Shown here one piece after another: positions 5,814-6,155 of a DNA stretch of 6,155 nt. Position 1 is the stretch's first letter, and every line of letters starts with the position of its first letter. Location of the stretch: contig JAUJNC010000219.1 of assembly GCA_030446525.1 (NCBI GenBank), forward strand, positions 1 through 6,155, written 5' to 3'. Below the pieces are notes generated by a model that searched no databases, was not told the origin of the DNA, and saw only the letters and a list, made by a program, of their open reading frames with translations. The translations under genes and the position numbers were made by a program. The stretch is from Armatimonadaceae bacterium. Its GTDB lineage: Bacteria > Armatimonadota > Armatimonadia > Armatimonadales > Armatimonadaceae.

Positions 5814-5946
5814 TCAGGGTCTGGCTGGGACGGTTTGTTTTCCTGAGGTGGTCGTGCACTCACCGGGCCGATCAGGGCACTTCAGCTGCCGGCCGCAGCG
5901 CCCGAAGGAGGTCTGTCGCCGTGATCCGAGGTAGCCGCCAGCTCAC
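5814..5946 (-). pseudogene. Degenerate HicA-like toxin remnant
   Basis: HicA toxins are small mRNA-cleaving proteins of ~60-80 residues with a LPR-(I/V)(T/S)-x-x-(D/E)-L-(I/L)-x-A-L start, a GSH motif and a TVP...GTL end. GTG 5946 begins WRLPRITATDLLRALR, a close match to that start, but the frame stops at 5872. In the next frame RQLKCPDRPGECTTTSGKQT and VPAR resemble the family's later part, and a further shift gives TLMG. The GSH segment with the active histidine appears deleted. Two frame breaks and the missing motif mean it should be inactive. GTG 5946 overlaps the stop of the gene entering from the right edge by GTGA. No HicB antitoxin is seen. Resemblance is by eye on a short stretch. 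Confidence 0.42.
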
Positions 5947-6155
5947 TCGGAGGAAGACGGGCCGGCGTCCTGCGGGACCCTGAAGCGCCGGTGGTCGCCC
6001 TGGCGCCGGGCACCGTCACAGGAGGCGCAGAACTCGTCCGGGGTCATGATCTGCGTCGAGCACAGCGCCTCCAGGGCGTGGCGCAGCGGCGATCCTGGTC
6101 TCCCGAACCCCGTCGTGTCCTCGGTGATGAAGATGGCTCCGCCGGCGTGGGCGTG
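5943..6155 (-). CDS. C-terminal part of a gene entering from the right edge, unknown product
   Basis: I do not recognise this protein. The frame is open from the right edge to TGA 5945-5943, giving the last 70 residues, with a strongly G/C-biased third position. It begins HAHAGGAIFITEDTTGFG, contains LRHALEALCSTQIMTPDEFCASC (shown here as two pieces: LRHALEALCSTQ and IMTPDEFCASC) and ends in a Ser/Pro tail. The Cys pair CASC at residues 43-46, with Cys32, could belong to a small metal-binding site, but one CxxC does not establish this. It is the most upstream visible member of the minus-strand cluster. Confidence 0.5.
   Translation of the reverse strand, partial: HAHAGGAIFITEDTTGFGRPGSPLRHALEALCSTQIMTPDEFCASCDGARRQGDHRRFRVPQDAGPSSSE

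Noticed and set aside
5521..5934. Plus-strand frame at the right side
   Set aside because: Ser/Arg/Pro-rich and opposite more natural minus-strand frames; no start signal.
1..6155. tRNA, rRNA, CRISPR array or riboswitch
   Set aside because: No cloverleaf, conserved rRNA stretch, regularly spaced direct repeats or recognisable aptamer was seen.

Overview
This is a GC-rich window with strong G/C bias at third codon positions. It contains a Tat-type sugar-binding lipoprotein, a Walker-A ATPase of the '[11 protein letters not shown]' regulator type and an ECF sigma factor. Together these suggest Chloroflexota or a high-GC actinobacterium-like lineage, most likely Chloroflexota; this is inferred from protein style only. 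The window is a patchwork: two pieces of ordinary chromosome are joined by decayed mobile DNA, and several genes are cut at the joins.

Left part (1-1967). Positions 1-580 hold no gene I recognise: a possible minus-strand fragment leaving the left edge, a possible small broken plus-strand frame (243-517), and a perfect 10-bp inverted repeat (507-540). A complete solute-binding lipoprotein of a sugar-type ABC transporter follows (636-1967). The permeases that usually follow such a gene are absent; a Tn3-type terminal-repeat candidate begins 21 bases after its stop.

Mobile block (about 1989-4226). On the minus strand lie the C-terminal third of a Tn3-family transposase with all three DDE residues and, overlapping it by GTGA, a tyrosine recombinase whose complete catalytic set is visible once one homopolymer frameshift is bridged. 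Downstream of the recombinase is a palindromic site of two 10-bp arms with a 6-bp centre, built like a tyrosine-recombinase core site and abutting the terminal-repeat candidate. At about 3960 the transposase is cut by the C-terminal end of an unrelated DDE transposase on the plus strand.

Right part (4227-6155). A plausible promoter (TTGACG, 17 bp, TACGCT) precedes the first ~107 codons of an AfsR/LuxR-like ATPase, which is cut at about 4640. From there to the right edge everything reads on the minus strand: a partial Cys-containing gene from beyond the edge, a degenerate HicA-like toxin remnant, an unidentified coding-like stretch, a free-standing M41 (FtsH-type) peptidase with HEAGH and no AAA+ or membrane part, and an ECF sigma factor overlapping it by GTGA. 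The sigma factor loses its sigma-4 domain at the same ~4640 join that cuts the ATPase. The M41/ECF pair is the most interesting system here, though its sigma factor is broken in this copy. At least three genes show frame breaks in or beside G/C-rich runs, so some 'pseudogenes' may be sequencing indels.
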